Assembly: GCA_047971315.1 (NCBI GenBank)
Contig: JBKDZP010000008.1
Span: 1 to 64,000 of the forward strand
Origin: JBKDZP01 sp047971315
GTDB lineage: Bacteria > Bacillota_I > Bacilli_A > RF39 > UBA660
DNA: 64,000 nucleotides
Reading direction: 5' to 3'
Positions 53,344 through 63,298 of the stretch are shown piece after piece (position 1 is the first letter of the stretch; each line of letters opens with the position of its first letter). The notes beneath the pieces were generated by a model that was given only the letters and a program-made list of their open reading frames with translations, searched no databases and had not been told where the DNA came from. Position numbers and translations under genes: made by a program.

Positions 53344-54795
53344 CTATTCTCCATTTAATATTGCTTTTATTTTCTTTTGACCTTCTGTTACAGTAGTATA
53401 ATCTGGCTCCATTACATATAATGTACTAGCATTATATGAATAAGTATAATTATGACTGTCACTTCCGTTTAAACTATAATTACTTATATTCCAAGAAGGC
53501 ATTTCATCAAGTTGCATATTTATTAAATTATAAATTTCTGTACTTGGTATATTTGTTTCAAAACTTCTTTCTAAAGTTTTTAATATATTTGAATATTTTG
53601 TAATTAGTGTTGTTGAACTTAAAGCTTTTTTTAAGATTGATTTTAAAACATCTTGTTGATTTTGAACTCTATGTCTATCACCTGTTTCATATGCAAATCT
53701 TTCTCTAGCAAATGCTAGAGCACAATCACCATTTACAGTATTGTTACCAAGCTTAAATGTACAATTTTTATTTGTATAAGCTGTAAATTCTTTATCAGAA
53801 TATATAGAAATTCCTCCAATTGAATCTACTAAACTAATTAAAGTTGTAAAATTAACTCTTACATAATAATTAATGTCAATATCTAAAAGATCTTCAATTG
53901 TCTGAATTGACATATTTATTCCATAAATTCCAGCATGAGTTAATTTATCTTTATAACCAGTTGTTCCATGTAATTTAACATAATAATCTCTTGGAATTGA
54001 AGTTAATAATACTTCATTAGTCTTAGGATTAACTGTTACAACCATATTTACGTCACTTCTAGAAACCGATGATATATCACCATATGTATCAATACCACTA
54101 ATATAAATATTAAATGATTCATTAGTTACATCTGCTTCTTTTACTTCTATATTATTTTCTACAGATAATATTATATTATATATACTTCTAACTTTACTAT
54201 CAAAATCAGCAATTAAATCATCCAATATTGATTTATGCGCACTACTTATAAAAATTGCTTCTACATCACCATCTATTAATGCATGTCCAGCTTCTATATA
54301 AGATGAATAATTTTTTGTATCAAGGTTAATTTCATTCTTAGTTTTTAATAAAGCTTCATCATAAGTATTAGATAAATCAGTATATGTACCTAATAATTGA
54401 TCTTCTAGATCAGTTATTGATTCATAATTTGAATCATCAAGTACTAGAACATAATATTCTTCATCTTGATATTCTCCAGCTGTAATTTTATCCATAAAAT
54501 TTAATGTTTGATTTAAATAATTTAAACCAAAACCTAATACAAATATTATGAAAATACAAAAGATATCAATAACTATTTTAACCCATTTTCTAATTTTCTT
54601 TTTAAATATTAACAAACCAAATAGTAAACACATTATTGTATATGTGATTAATATTAAAGTTAAATACTTAGTAGGTAAAACACCTAACTTAATTACTATA
54701 CCAAATGTTATTACGGATAATAAAATCATAATACTAAATATACTGTAACTAATTATATTTACTTTTGATTTAATTTTTTTATTATTTTTTTTCAT
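53344..54795 (-). CDS. LytR-CpsA-Psr (LCP) family phosphotransferase
   Basis: A 483-residue protein. The first 95 residues hold three membrane helices, then an accessory region follows, and the LCP domain starts at about residue 235: YISGIDTYGDISSVSRSDVNMVVTV, LTSIPRDYYVKL, and ALAFARERF with GDRHRVQNQQDVL, which carry the Arg and Asp residues that bind the pyrophosphate-lipid substrate. LCP proteins attach polysaccharides to peptidoglycan. It lies downstream of the flippase gene and so probably anchors the product of this cluster. Confidence 0.88.
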   Translation of the reverse strand: MKKNNKKIKSKVNIISYSIFSIMILLSVITFGIVIKLGVLPTKYLTLILITYTIMCLLFGLLIFKKKIRKWVKIVIDIFCIFIIFVLGFGLNYLNQTLNFMDKITAGEYQDEEYYVLVLDDSNYESITDLEDQLLGTYTDLSNTYDEALLKTKNEINLDTKNYSSYIEAGHALIDGDVEAIFISSAHKSILDDLIADFDSKVRSIYNIILSVENNIEVKEADVTNESFNIYISGIDTYGDISSVSRSDVNMVVTVNPKTNEVLLTSIPRDYYVKLHGTTGYKDKLTHAGIYGINMSIQTIEDLLDIDINYYVRVNFTTLISLVDSIGGISIYSDKEFTAYTNKNCTFKLGNNTVNGDCALAFARERFAYETGDRHRVQNQQDVLKSILKKALSSTTLITKYSNILKTLERSFETNIPSTEIYNLINMQLDEMPSWNISNYSLNGSDSHNYTYSYNASTLYVMEPDYTTVTEGQKKIKAILNGE

Positions 54796-54818
54796 TAAGA
54801 ACCTCCATTCATAAAATA

Positions 54819-56258
54819 TTATAAACTAATTTTAACAAATTTTTTATTTTTACAAAAACTTTTCAATATATTTTTCCAATAATTGTAGGTCAATAATAAA
54901 TATACTACACCTCCAATTAATATTTGTAAAGAAATTAACAATATATTACTATTAATAAAAAGTCTTAATAAGTTAATTAATATTGTCATTACTAGACCAC
55001 AAAAAATATATTTTTTTGTGATTTTAAGAAAAAATTTTAAATTAATTCGCTTACGTAATGGAAATACCTGAAAAAACATAACTATTATTTCTGCAATAAG
55101 AGTTGCTGTTGCAGCACCATACGCATTATATTTAGGAATCCATAAAAAATTCAAAATACAATTTACAATTGCCCCTATTAAAACGGATAATACAAAATTT
55201 TTATCTAAGTTATTTGGTATTAAATATTGTGTTTTAAAAGTATTTCCAATTGCTATAAATATAATTGTAAGTGATAGTATTTGAAGTAAATACCCTGAAA
55301 CATTAAAATCATTTCCTAAAAAAATAGGAATAAAATTGTCTGCAACAGAAAATATACCAAAAGCGAGTGGAACGGATAAAAAAATTATAAACTCATAACT
55401 TTTTTTTAAATAATCAATTCCTTTTTCAGCATTTCCATTTGCAACTAAGTTAGAAATTCGTGGTAAAAATATTATTCCTAAAGAAGCTATTAAAGATACT
55501 GGAATTGAAACAAATTTGTCTGCATATTCATATTGACCAACAATATACATATCAGAAAGGATTCCTAACATTATTTTATCCATATTTCTATAAATTCCAG
55601 TAGCAATTACAGGAATAAATAATATTAAAATTGGTACAAACATTTTTAAAGAATCTGACAATTTTGTCTTCACATTAAAATCAATATATTTCTTTAAAAA
55701 TGGAAATAAAGTCATTTGCGATAATAGAAAGGATCCAGACATAATTGTAACATATAACCAAAAATCAGAAGGATCTTTAACCAACGTAAAAATTAGGATA
55801 GTTGCAACCACTTTTATAATTATATTTCTAGAAACTGTTAGCTTAAATTCTTCTAATCCAAAAAAGAACCAATTTATATCAAACATTCCTGACACTACAT
55901 ACAAAAGCATTATTGTAAATATTACTTTATTATTATCAACAAAAAATAATATAAATAAAATATAAACTAAAGAAACAATTAATGATAATATTAATTGAAT
56001 AAAATATATGTTTTTAAAAGTAGCAGACATTTCTTGTTTATTATCTCTCACTTTTGCAATCGCTCTATTTCCAAAATTATTTAAACCTAATGTACAAAAC
56101 ATTAAAAAATATGTAGCAATCGAAAATGAATAAGAATACACTCCAGTCAATTCCGCACCAATTGTTCGTGACAAATATGGAGCAGTAAATAAAGGTAAAG
56201 CTATTATTAGTAATTGATAGATCACATTATAAAAATAATTCTTTTTTAAACTTTTCAT
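54819..56258 (-). CDS. Polysaccharide flippase (Wzx/MATE-like)
   Basis: A 479-residue protein with about 14 membrane helices and the start NYFYNVIYQLLIIALPLFTAPYLSRTIGAELTG typical of the Wzx flippases of Firmicutes. It would move the lipid-linked repeat unit across the membrane. Its start overlaps the end of the upstream GT2 gene by four bases, so the two are translationally coupled. Confidence 0.88.
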   Translation of the reverse strand: MKSLKKNYFYNVIYQLLIIALPLFTAPYLSRTIGAELTGVYSYSFSIATYFLMFCTLGLNNFGNRAIAKVRDNKQEMSATFKNIYFIQLILSLIVSLVYILFILFFVDNNKVIFTIMLLYVVSGMFDINWFFFGLEEFKLTVSRNIIIKVVATILIFTLVKDPSDFWLYVTIMSGSFLLSQMTLFPFLKKYIDFNVKTKLSDSLKMFVPILILFIPVIATGIYRNMDKIMLGILSDMYIVGQYEYADKFVSIPVSLIASLGIIFLPRISNLVANGNAEKGIDYLKKSYEFIIFLSVPLAFGIFSVADNFIPIFLGNDFNVSGYLLQILSLTIIFIAIGNTFKTQYLIPNNLDKNFVLSVLIGAIVNCILNFLWIPKYNAYGAATATLIAEIIVMFFQVFPLRKRINLKFFLKITKKYIFCGLVMTILINLLRLFINSNILLISLQILIGGVVYLLLTYNYWKNILKSFCKNKKFVKISL

Positions 56259-57031
56259 TTTATCTTTTTTATAATACCCTTAATTATATTTTTAAAATTA
56301 TTTTTAATATTTTTATAAAATATAACAAAATTAATTTTAAACTTTAAACCAACATTTATATTATCTTTTTTATTTATACTTAACTTTTCAATTATTGAAA
56401 TTTGATTTTTATTAAACCAAGATTCAATTTCTTTTCCTTCAATTTTTAATCCCATCGCATTTTTCCAAGCTTTCCCAGACATACCACCAAAATGATATAA
56501 AATATTTTCATAATTCTTAACAGCTTTAACAGTAAATCCATCTCGCATTAATATTGCCTCAAGTTTTGTAATAGACCACCACCACTCAAAACTTTCATCT
56601 AATTGATACTTCAAATAAAGATCTTTATCTATTAAAAAACAGAACCCATCCCCCCTTGTATAAGGATTATTTTCACATACTCCAAGACATGTTGCACCAC
56701 GTGAATGTATTCCATAAATTAATTTTAACCACTCTTTATTTCTAATTTCAATATCTGAATTTATTAATAAAATATGCTCAGAATTTTCACTACATAAATG
56801 AGAACCAATATTATTTCCTTTGGCAAACATTGTATTTTCCTTAAGCAAAATTAATTTGTCAATAATCCCTTTTTTTTGCATTTTAAGCAACATTTTTCTT
56901 GTACTTTGATTTGAATTGTTATCAACAACTATTAGTTCTGTATCTAAACTATCACTTGTTTTGGAAATAGTTTTTAATGAATGCTTTGTAAAATCTTTTG
57001 CATTATGGACTAACATTACTATACTTATCAT
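56255..57031 (-). CDS. GT2 glycosyltransferase
   Basis: A protein of about 258 residues with the GT-A fold marks VMLVHNAKDFTKHSLKTI, LIVVDNNSNQ, NTMFAKGNNIG and the DxD-like LINSDIEIRN. The ATG at 57031 follows AAAGAGGTATAAA; a longer start would overlap the pyruvyl transferase gene. It would add one sugar to the growing repeat unit. The C-terminal tail is very basic (KNIKNNFKNIIKGIIKKIK) and may bind the membrane. Confidence 0.82.
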   Translation of the reverse strand: MISIVMLVHNAKDFTKHSLKTISKTSDSLDTELIVVDNNSNQSTRKMLLKMQKKGIIDKLILLKENTMFAKGNNIGSHLCSENSEHILLINSDIEIRNKEWLKLIYGIHSRGATCLGVCENNPYTRGDGFCFLIDKDLYLKYQLDESFEWWWSITKLEAILMRDGFTVKAVKNYENILYHFGGMSGKAWKNAMGLKIEGKEIESWFNKNQISIIEKLSINKKDNINVGLKFKINFVIFYKNIKNNFKNIIKGIIKKIK

Positions 57032-57032
57032 T

Positions 57033-58025
57033 TTATACCTCTTTTTCACAATTTTTAAATTGGTTTTTCCATTTTTCAATATTTTCTTTATTTATTTTTA
57101 TTAATGTTTCAAATTCTTCATTAATTTTACATTCAAGATTATCAATTATGTCTGTTCTATTTATTGTATTTAAATTATATGATTTAGACATATCTGAGGC
57201 TCTATTATCAATTGAAATAATAATACTTCTTTTAAACGCTTTTATAGCATAAATTCCAGCATGAAGTCTAGTGCCAACATAATCAGTACAATTATTATTT
57301 AAAAATTGATTATAGTCGCTTAAAGTTGGACCAATTAACTTTATTTTATTGTAATTTTCAAATTTTTCTAAATATTCTAAGTCACCAGCTCCTTGAATCC
57401 AAAAATAAACTTCTTTATAATTACTAAATAAAATATCAATCATTAATTTATCCAACTCATAATCTTTGTTGTAATCTGTTAATGTAAAAATAACTTTTTC
57501 AGATTTTACTACAGGTATTTTCAGACAATGTTCTTCTGTCAAACTCCATAAGGTTGGACACCCTGTATTAATAGCCTTTAATCCAAGAGATTCAAGTTTT
57601 AATTTAGTACTTTCATCTCTTACTGAATGATAATATTTATTATTTAACATTTTTTTATATAAAATTCTTGTCCAGAAATTTATTTTATTGAAATTACCAT
57701 CACTACCAGCACCTATTAAAACTAAACCAATATATGGTTTAAAGTTAAATAAATTAACATTCCAATCTGTCCAAATTTTATTTAAATTTTTCTTTAAAAT
57801 ATTTGTTCCAAAAAGAAACTTTATATCTGCATTCTTATAATATTTTAATATATCATTTTTACTAATTAACTGATAAAAATGTATTATTGGATTATGAGTA
57901 CCAACATTAACAACAAAATTTTTCCCAATTATTGGATTCATTTCTTTTAGAGTTAATTCTTTTATAATAAAATCTCCATTGTTTAAAGTACCATATGAAG
58001 GATCAAAAACCAAAACTTTTTTCAT
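57033..58025 (-). CDS. Polysaccharide pyruvyl transferase family protein
   Basis: A protein of about 330 residues. The start KKVLVFDPSYGTLNNGDFII and the C-terminal NNCTDYVGTRLHAGIYAIKAFKRSIIISIDNRA match the PS_pyruv_trans family, which adds pyruvate ketals from phosphoenolpyruvate. The ATG at 58025 follows GAGGGGGATAAT. Some family members have other activities, so ketal formation on this polysaccharide is probable rather than shown. Confidence 0.82.
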   Translation of the reverse strand: MKKVLVFDPSYGTLNNGDFIIKELTLKEMNPIIGKNFVVNVGTHNPIIHFYQLISKNDILKYYKNADIKFLFGTNILKKNLNKIWTDWNVNLFNFKPYIGLVLIGAGSDGNFNKINFWTRILYKKMLNNKYYHSVRDESTKLKLESLGLKAINTGCPTLWSLTEEHCLKIPVVKSEKVIFTLTDYNKDYELDKLMIDILFSNYKEVYFWIQGAGDLEYLEKFENYNKIKLIGPTLSDYNQFLNNNCTDYVGTRLHAGIYAIKAFKRSIIISIDNRASDMSKSYNLNTINRTDIIDNLECKINEEFETLIKINKENIEKWKNQFKNCEKEV

Positions 58026-58036
58026 ATTATCCCCCT

Positions 58037-59203
58037 CTATTTTAAAATTTTTTCCCATTGTTTAATAATATTTTCAATATCATATTTTTTAGCTTCCATA
58101 ATGGCATTATTTTTCATTTCACTTAAAATAACACTATTTGTTGATAATTTTAACATTGCATTAGCAAATGAAAAAATATCATTTTTAGTTATTAAATATC
58201 CAGAATTATTAATAAGTATTTCACTACAAAACGATAAATCAAAAGTAATAACAGGCAATCCACATTCCATTGCTTCCAAGATAACCATTGGTAGACCTTC
58301 TAATTTTGATGTCATTAAATATACTGAAGAATTTAACATTTCCTTTTTAATATCTATCGTATATCCTCCTAAAATAACATCTGATTCAAGATTATATTTT
58401 TTAATAATTTTTGAAAGATTACTATATTCATCACCATCACCATAAATATATAAAGGCCATTTACCACCATTTAATTTATAGATTTTATATGTTTCTATCA
58501 TTATATCAAATCCCTTTACAGTATGCAATCTACCTGCAGCAATAAATCTTTTATTATTTGGATTTGCTTTTTCTATTGTTGTAAAACTTACTGGATTATA
58601 AATGGTTTTATTTTCTATTAAATATTTATTTTTAAGTTCTAAACCATCTTTTTTAGTAAGAGTTATATAATAATCAAGCTTTTTCAAATTATCTTTCATA
58701 AGTTCATCTTGATTAAAATAAAACATTCCACGAGTAAAATAATATGCACTTGTACTACTATGTTGCCAACCAATAATTTTAGAATCAATCTTATTTTTAA
58801 TAATTGTTAACGGAATAAAATCAATCCCCTCTACCCCAATAACATAATTATATTTATTTGAATTAATAATATTTTCTAAACTCTTTAAAATATAATTATC
58901 ATGAGTGTAATAAATATATTTTAATATTTTTTTATATTTTTTTAGAAAATTAAATTTCATGTTTATTATTCTTAATAATTTACAAGGTAGATTAATAATT
59001 TTAAAAATAATTGGTCTTTTTTTAACATTAATAAGATTGACATTATTTGAAAGACCATACAATTTTAAATTAACTTCAACTGGTTTTGTACTTATAATAG
59101 TAACATCATATCCAATTTTTTCCAATTTATTAGCAATAATACTTGTTACTCTTTGAGCTCCACCTAATCTAAATGGAGAATTAATTACAAACGCCACTTT
59201 CAT
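58037..59203 (-). CDS. GT4 glycosyltransferase
   Basis: A 388-residue retaining GT-B enzyme with NSPFRLGGAQRVTSII at the start, AAGRLHTVKGFDIMIETYK at the second domain and SKLEGLPMVILEAMECGLPVI with the two Glu of the EX7E motif. Its end overlaps the upstream region of the pyruvyl transferase gene. It starts after AAGGAGTAATGTAAT, 6 bases after the EpsG-like gene. Confidence 0.88.
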   Translation of the reverse strand: MKVAFVINSPFRLGGAQRVTSIIANKLEKIGYDVTIISTKPVEVNLKLYGLSNNVNLINVKKRPIIFKIINLPCKLLRIINMKFNFLKKYKKILKYIYYTHDNYILKSLENIINSNKYNYVIGVEGIDFIPLTIIKNKIDSKIIGWQHSSTSAYYFTRGMFYFNQDELMKDNLKKLDYYITLTKKDGLELKNKYLIENKTIYNPVSFTTIEKANPNNKRFIAAGRLHTVKGFDIMIETYKIYKLNGGKWPLYIYGDGDEYSNLSKIIKKYNLESDVILGGYTIDIKKEMLNSSVYLMTSKLEGLPMVILEAMECGLPVITFDLSFCSEILINNSGYLITKNDIFSFANAMLKLSTNSVILSEMKNNAIMEAKKYDIENIIKQWEKILK

Positions 59204-59209
59204 ATTACA

Positions 59210-60325
59210 TTACTCCTTACTAAATATTGTAATATACTTTTCATATCCTGCACCTGAAGCTCCTGATGATGAAAAATAATATATAAAGTGATAAGATACA
59301 AAGAATAAAATAAATAATATTATAAATAATTTTTTTCTTTTATTTATTCTAATTTTATTTAAGAATTCTTCTATCACCAATGGAATTAAAAAAATATAAA
59401 AAACAAAAAAATAAGTTGTTAATCTTGCCATGAAATAAAAATTAATAGTTATTATTTGACCAAAAGTACAAAATATAGCCATTACATAAAGTACATTTGC
59501 ATATTCATATTTTTTTACAACTTTCTTATATGGGATTAAACATAATAATAATAATATTATTCTAAAAACCAAATTCATCATTGAAGAACTAGTAAAAGAC
59601 TGATTATAAATAGTTGACAAATAATATGAATAACTTGTTTTTTGAATAATATATTCTAGCATAGGAGTATTAAAAAATAAAGTAACTCCAATTATTAAAG
59701 TTAAAAATAAAATCTTATTTGTGATCTTTATTTTAGTAAAAAAATACATCGGAAGCATTATAATAGCTGTATTATGAATTGCTGAAGCTAACAATATTGT
59801 TATGCAATATTTAATTATTTTTTTATCTTTAATAAATTTAAAAGAAAATAAAATTATTGAAACCGCTAACATTTGACGTGACTGATTTAAAAACTGATAA
59901 TATAAACAAAATGAGATAAATAAAAATAAACTCATCGTTTTATATTCACCGTTATCTAATATAGACTTATACAATAAAAATAAAGATAACAATCCAATAA
60001 TAAAATAAAATAAAAAAACATTATCATAAATTATAATAGATAAAAATTTTATAATATAAAAAAACGGATATCCAAACCACTCAATATCATATGCAGTTTC
60101 AAATCCTGTTGCAATTCTTTTAAATGAATTTCCAACACTTACATAATCCATTCCAACCGAACTACTTCTTAAAACAATCAATGAAGCTAATAAAACAAAC
60201 GAAATAATTAAATAAATTTTTGAATTATGTTTGTTTATTTTATTAAGACTTTTTTTACCAATTACATATTTATAAAAAAAGAAAAGTGCTAAAATATCAA
60301 TTATAATGTATAAAAGAAGTGTCAT
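59210..60325 (-). CDS. EpsG-like polysaccharide polymerase
   Basis: A 371-residue protein with about ten membrane helices. The loop RSSSVGMDYVSVGNSFKRIATGFETAYDIEWFGYPF and the later NQSRQMLAVSIILF are typical of EpsG/Wzy-type polymerases. It would join lipid-linked repeat units outside the membrane. Its start overlaps the end of the upstream GT4 gene by four bases. The C-terminus carries a Ser/Gly/Ala-rich segment (SSSGASGAGYEK). Confidence 0.85.
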   Translation of the reverse strand: MTLLLYIIIDILALFFFYKYVIGKKSLNKINKHNSKIYLIISFVLLASLIVLRSSSVGMDYVSVGNSFKRIATGFETAYDIEWFGYPFFYIIKFLSIIIYDNVFLFYFIIGLLSLFLLYKSILDNGEYKTMSLFLFISFCLYYQFLNQSRQMLAVSIILFSFKFIKDKKIIKYCITILLASAIHNTAIIMLPMYFFTKIKITNKILFLTLIIGVTLFFNTPMLEYIIQKTSYSYYLSTIYNQSFTSSSMMNLVFRIILLLLCLIPYKKVVKKYEYANVLYVMAIFCTFGQIITINFYFMARLTTYFFVFYIFLIPLVIEEFLNKIRINKRKKLFIILFILFFVSYHFIYYFSSSGASGAGYEKYITIFSKE

Positions 60326-61431
60326 TTATGATCACCGCCATTCTTATTTAATAAATTTTTATATTTTTTTATTAGTTTTTTTGATTCAATTTGTAGATTA
60401 TAACTATCATTGACGTTACAAATTCTACAATTTTCTTGATTCTGTAAAATTATATCTGCCCATTCGCAAGAAGAACTTTGTAATGATAAAAATTTTACTT
60501 TTTCTGAAACTTCTATTTCTTTAGTTATAGAAGTTGAAAAAAAACAATTTAAACCTGAAATTTGTGCTTCTACTCCCACAAGAGGTAATCCTTCGTATAA
60601 AGAAGGAAGTAAAAATAAATCCATTGCTTGATATAATTCATTAACATTTTTTCTAACACCTGTGAAAATTACATATTTAGACAAACCTCTTTGAATAACA
60701 ATATTTTTAATTTTTTCTTTTAAATATCCATCACCAATTAGAAGCAAAATTGCATTATCATTTTTTTGAACTATTTTTTCAAAAACATCAATTAAAAATT
60801 CATGATTTTTCTGTAATTCAAATCTTGCTACATTTCCGATAACCATTTTATTTTCCAAATTCATTTCTTTTCGTAATTTTTCTCTTATATCTTCATTATA
60901 TTTAAATTTTTCTATATCAATAGCATTATATATAATTTCATATTTTTTATTACCAAAAAGATATTTACCAGCCGAATTTGAACATGCCCAAAACACATTA
61001 GCCGGATATTTAGAAAATCTAGAAAATAAATGTAATATAAAACCTTTTAAAGTTTTTTCATATGAAGAATTATGAGCATGCGCTATTCTTATACTAACAC
61101 CATTTTTTTTTGCTATTGATAAATAAAGTGGCATCATACTTTGCATTTCACCATGTACTATATCATATTCTGAATGATTTTTAAAAAAATTGTTTAAATC
61201 TTTTATATATTTTAAAATGTTTTTATCATCTTTATAAGTTAAACGATAAATTTTCCCACCTAATTTTGTTATTTCTGAATCAAATTCTTGTTCTTGATTA
61301 CTATGAACTAAAAAATCAAATTGAACTTCATCTCGATTTATTGTTTTATAAAAATTCATTATAAAATTTTCAATCCCTGCAGAACGCATATTGGGAACTA
61401 TTTGCAATACTCTAATTACTCTATCTTCCAT
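60322..61431 (-). CDS. GT4 glycosyltransferase (EpsF-like)
   Basis: A protein of about 369 residues with VLQIVPNMRSAGIENFIMNFY at the start, NVARFELQKNHEFLIDVF at the second domain and PSLYEGLPLVGVEAQISGL with the EX7E Glu pair. HAHNSSYEK is the segment that marks EpsF-like enzymes. The ATG at 61431 is chosen since GAAGGTTGG lies 5-8 bases before it; the upstream TTG at 61440 lies within that site. Confidence 0.88.
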   Translation of the reverse strand: MEDRVIRVLQIVPNMRSAGIENFIMNFYKTINRDEVQFDFLVHSNQEQEFDSEITKLGGKIYRLTYKDDKNILKYIKDLNNFFKNHSEYDIVHGEMQSMMPLYLSIAKKNGVSIRIAHAHNSSYEKTLKGFILHLFSRFSKYPANVFWACSNSAGKYLFGNKKYEIIYNAIDIEKFKYNEDIREKLRKEMNLENKMVIGNVARFELQKNHEFLIDVFEKIVQKNDNAILLLIGDGYLKEKIKNIVIQRGLSKYVIFTGVRKNVNELYQAMDLFLLPSLYEGLPLVGVEAQISGLNCFFSTSITKEIEVSEKVKFLSLQSSSCEWADIILQNQENCRICNVNDSYNLQIESKKLIKKYKNLLNKNGGDHK

Positions 61432-62269
61432 ATTTACCAACCTTCATACCAATAAACCTTGTTACCATATCAAATGGCATTCTAAATAAAACTTTTAGAT
61501 TTTTATCTTGAATTGCTCTTTTTAACACATATTTAGCCATTCCACCACCTGTTTTATTGGTGCCATATTGGTCTAGATAACTATTTTGTTTAAAAAATTT
61601 ACCAGTTAATTTATATCTATCATATAATTCTTTTAATGAAAAGTTATGTGAATGATAAATAACTGAATCAGCTGCATAATTTATTTTAAAATCATTAATA
61701 ATTAACTTATAAGCAAAATACATATCTTCACTTATTGGTAATCTTTTTTGATCATAACCATTTAATTTTTTAAATACATCTAATTTAACAGCAGAGGCTG
61801 CATCAGAAAAGAAAAATGTATATAAACCTAATCTTTCAATATCCTTCTTAGACACTATTCTAGATTCTATTGGATAATTTTTTTCACGTGTGTATTTTTC
61901 TATATTATTAAATTTTGTGATTTGTCTACTAAATGCTGCATCTGCTTTATCTTTAACTATATTTTTTATTAGATTATATAACCATAATTTATCTTCAATA
62001 ACAATATCCTGAGTAATAAAAACAATTATATCAGCCTTACTTTTTAATGCATAGAATTCTCTTGTAAAACTATGTGAAAATTCACTTGGTGTTATTTTTT
62101 CATATTTGCAATTATTCTCATTTAATATTTGTTGTGATTCATCATTTGTATCAGTTAATACAAAAAAGATTTGTTGAATATTAACCATTTCTTGTTTATC
62201 TATGTTTTGTTTTAAATTAACAATATATTCTTTCCCTTTATATAAAGGACAAATTATTTCTATTTTCAT
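61421..62269 (-). CDS. GT2 glycosyltransferase (rhamnosyltransferase-like)
   Basis: A 282-residue GT-A enzyme with EIICPLYKGKEYI, SHSFTREFYALKSKADIIVFITQDIVI (the DxD-like site is TQDIVI), and PISEDMYFAYKLI with the catalytic ED. The SEFSHSFTRE segment recalls rhamnosyltransferases. It starts after TAGGTGATAAA. A gap of 218 bases without any feature I can name separates it from the sugar transferase gene upstream. Confidence 0.85.
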   Translation of the reverse strand: MKIEIICPLYKGKEYIVNLKQNIDKQEMVNIQQIFFVLTDTNDESQQILNENNCKYEKITPSEFSHSFTREFYALKSKADIIVFITQDIVIEDKLWLYNLIKNIVKDKADAAFSRQITKFNNIEKYTREKNYPIESRIVSKKDIERLGLYTFFFSDAASAVKLDVFKKLNGYDQKRLPISEDMYFAYKLIINDFKINYAADSVIYHSHNFSLKELYDRYKLTGKFFKQNSYLDQYGTNKTGGGMAKYVLKRAIQDKNLKVLFRMPFDMVTRFIGMKVGKYGR

Positions 62270-62487
62270 TTTATCACCTAATCCATACTTTAAATCTACT
62301 TTGTAAATTTAAATTTTTTTATATTCAACAATACTAAGAGTGAAAGTAACCTTTTTTTAAACAACTATAGAAAAATTATTATTGTTTATCACATTTGTTT
62401 TTAAAATATAATTAGCTATTTATTATCAATATTTCTTCAGATTTTTATAATATATTTTTATTTATATTTAATAATTATATTTTAAAA

Positions 62488-63168
62488 TTAATTTGCTCCA
62501 TCTTTTTTAGAAACTTTAATAAATGTCTTTATAAATATTTTAGTGTCTAAAATAATATTTTTATTAAAGTAATAATATTCATCCATTATTAATCTTTTAA
62601 TAAAATCAGTTCCACTTCTACCATTTACTTGCCAGTATCCAGTAATCCCTGGTTTACAAGTAATAATTTTATCATAATATTCACCCATATCTTGTTTTTC
62701 TTTAAATAAATATGGTCTAGGACCTACTACTGACATATCTCCTTTTAAAACATTAAAGAATTGTGGCATTTCATCTAATGATGTATTTCTTATAAATTTA
62801 CCAACTTTAGTTATTCTAGGATCATTTTTTAATTTTTTATATCTTTTATATTCTATTCTTATTTTTTCATTTTCAACCATTAATTCATCTAATACTTTAT
62901 CAGCATTTTGGATCATTGATTTAAATTTATATATATAAATTGGTTTTCCATTTTTACCTATTCTTTCTTGTTTGAATAAAATGGGTGCATTATCTTTATT
63001 TAATAAATAAGCAATTTTTATACATATAAATATTGGTATTACTAATATACAACCTAATATAGAAACAATAATATCAAAAAATCTTTTAACTAAAATATAT
63101 TCAATTTTTGATTTTTCAATACTATACAAAAATTCCTTATTCAATTGTGTAATTTTTGATTCATTCAT
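62488..63168 (-). CDS. Priming undecaprenyl-phosphate sugar phosphotransferase
   Basis: A 226-residue monotopic transferase with one N-terminal reentrant membrane helix (FFDIIVSILGCILVIPIFI), KSMIQNADKVL, TKVGKFIRNTSLDEMPQFFNVLKGDMSVVGPRPY and KPGITGYWQVNGRS. It puts the first sugar phosphate on undecaprenyl phosphate and so starts the repeat unit. It is the short EpsL/WcaJ-C form without an N-terminal domain. As the first gene of the minus-strand cluster it starts after AGGAGTGGTAGT. Confidence 0.92.
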   Translation of the reverse strand: MNESKITQLNKEFLYSIEKSKIEYILVKRFFDIIVSILGCILVIPIFICIKIAYLLNKDNAPILFKQERIGKNGKPIYIYKFKSMIQNADKVLDELMVENEKIRIEYKRYKKLKNDPRITKVGKFIRNTSLDEMPQFFNVLKGDMSVVGPRPYLFKEKQDMGEYYDKIITCKPGITGYWQVNGRSGTDFIKRLIMDEYYYFNKNIILDTKIFIKTFIKVSKKDGAN

Positions 63169-63260
63169 ACTACCACTCCTAAAAAAATAACAAAGTTAAA
63201 TAATCTTTAAAATGTCCGTTTAATATAACATATTTTTTATATTTATACAATATGAAAAAA

Positions 63261-63283
63261 AAAGGAAATCATTGTTTTCCTTT
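63261..63283 (-). terminator. Terminator of uvrA
   Basis: AAAGGAAA and TTTCCTTT form a stem with an A run on the left, which reads as U on the minus strand. It follows the uvrA stop codon at 63299 by 16 bases. Confidence 0.65.
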
Positions 63284-63298
63284 AATTTGAACTTATTT

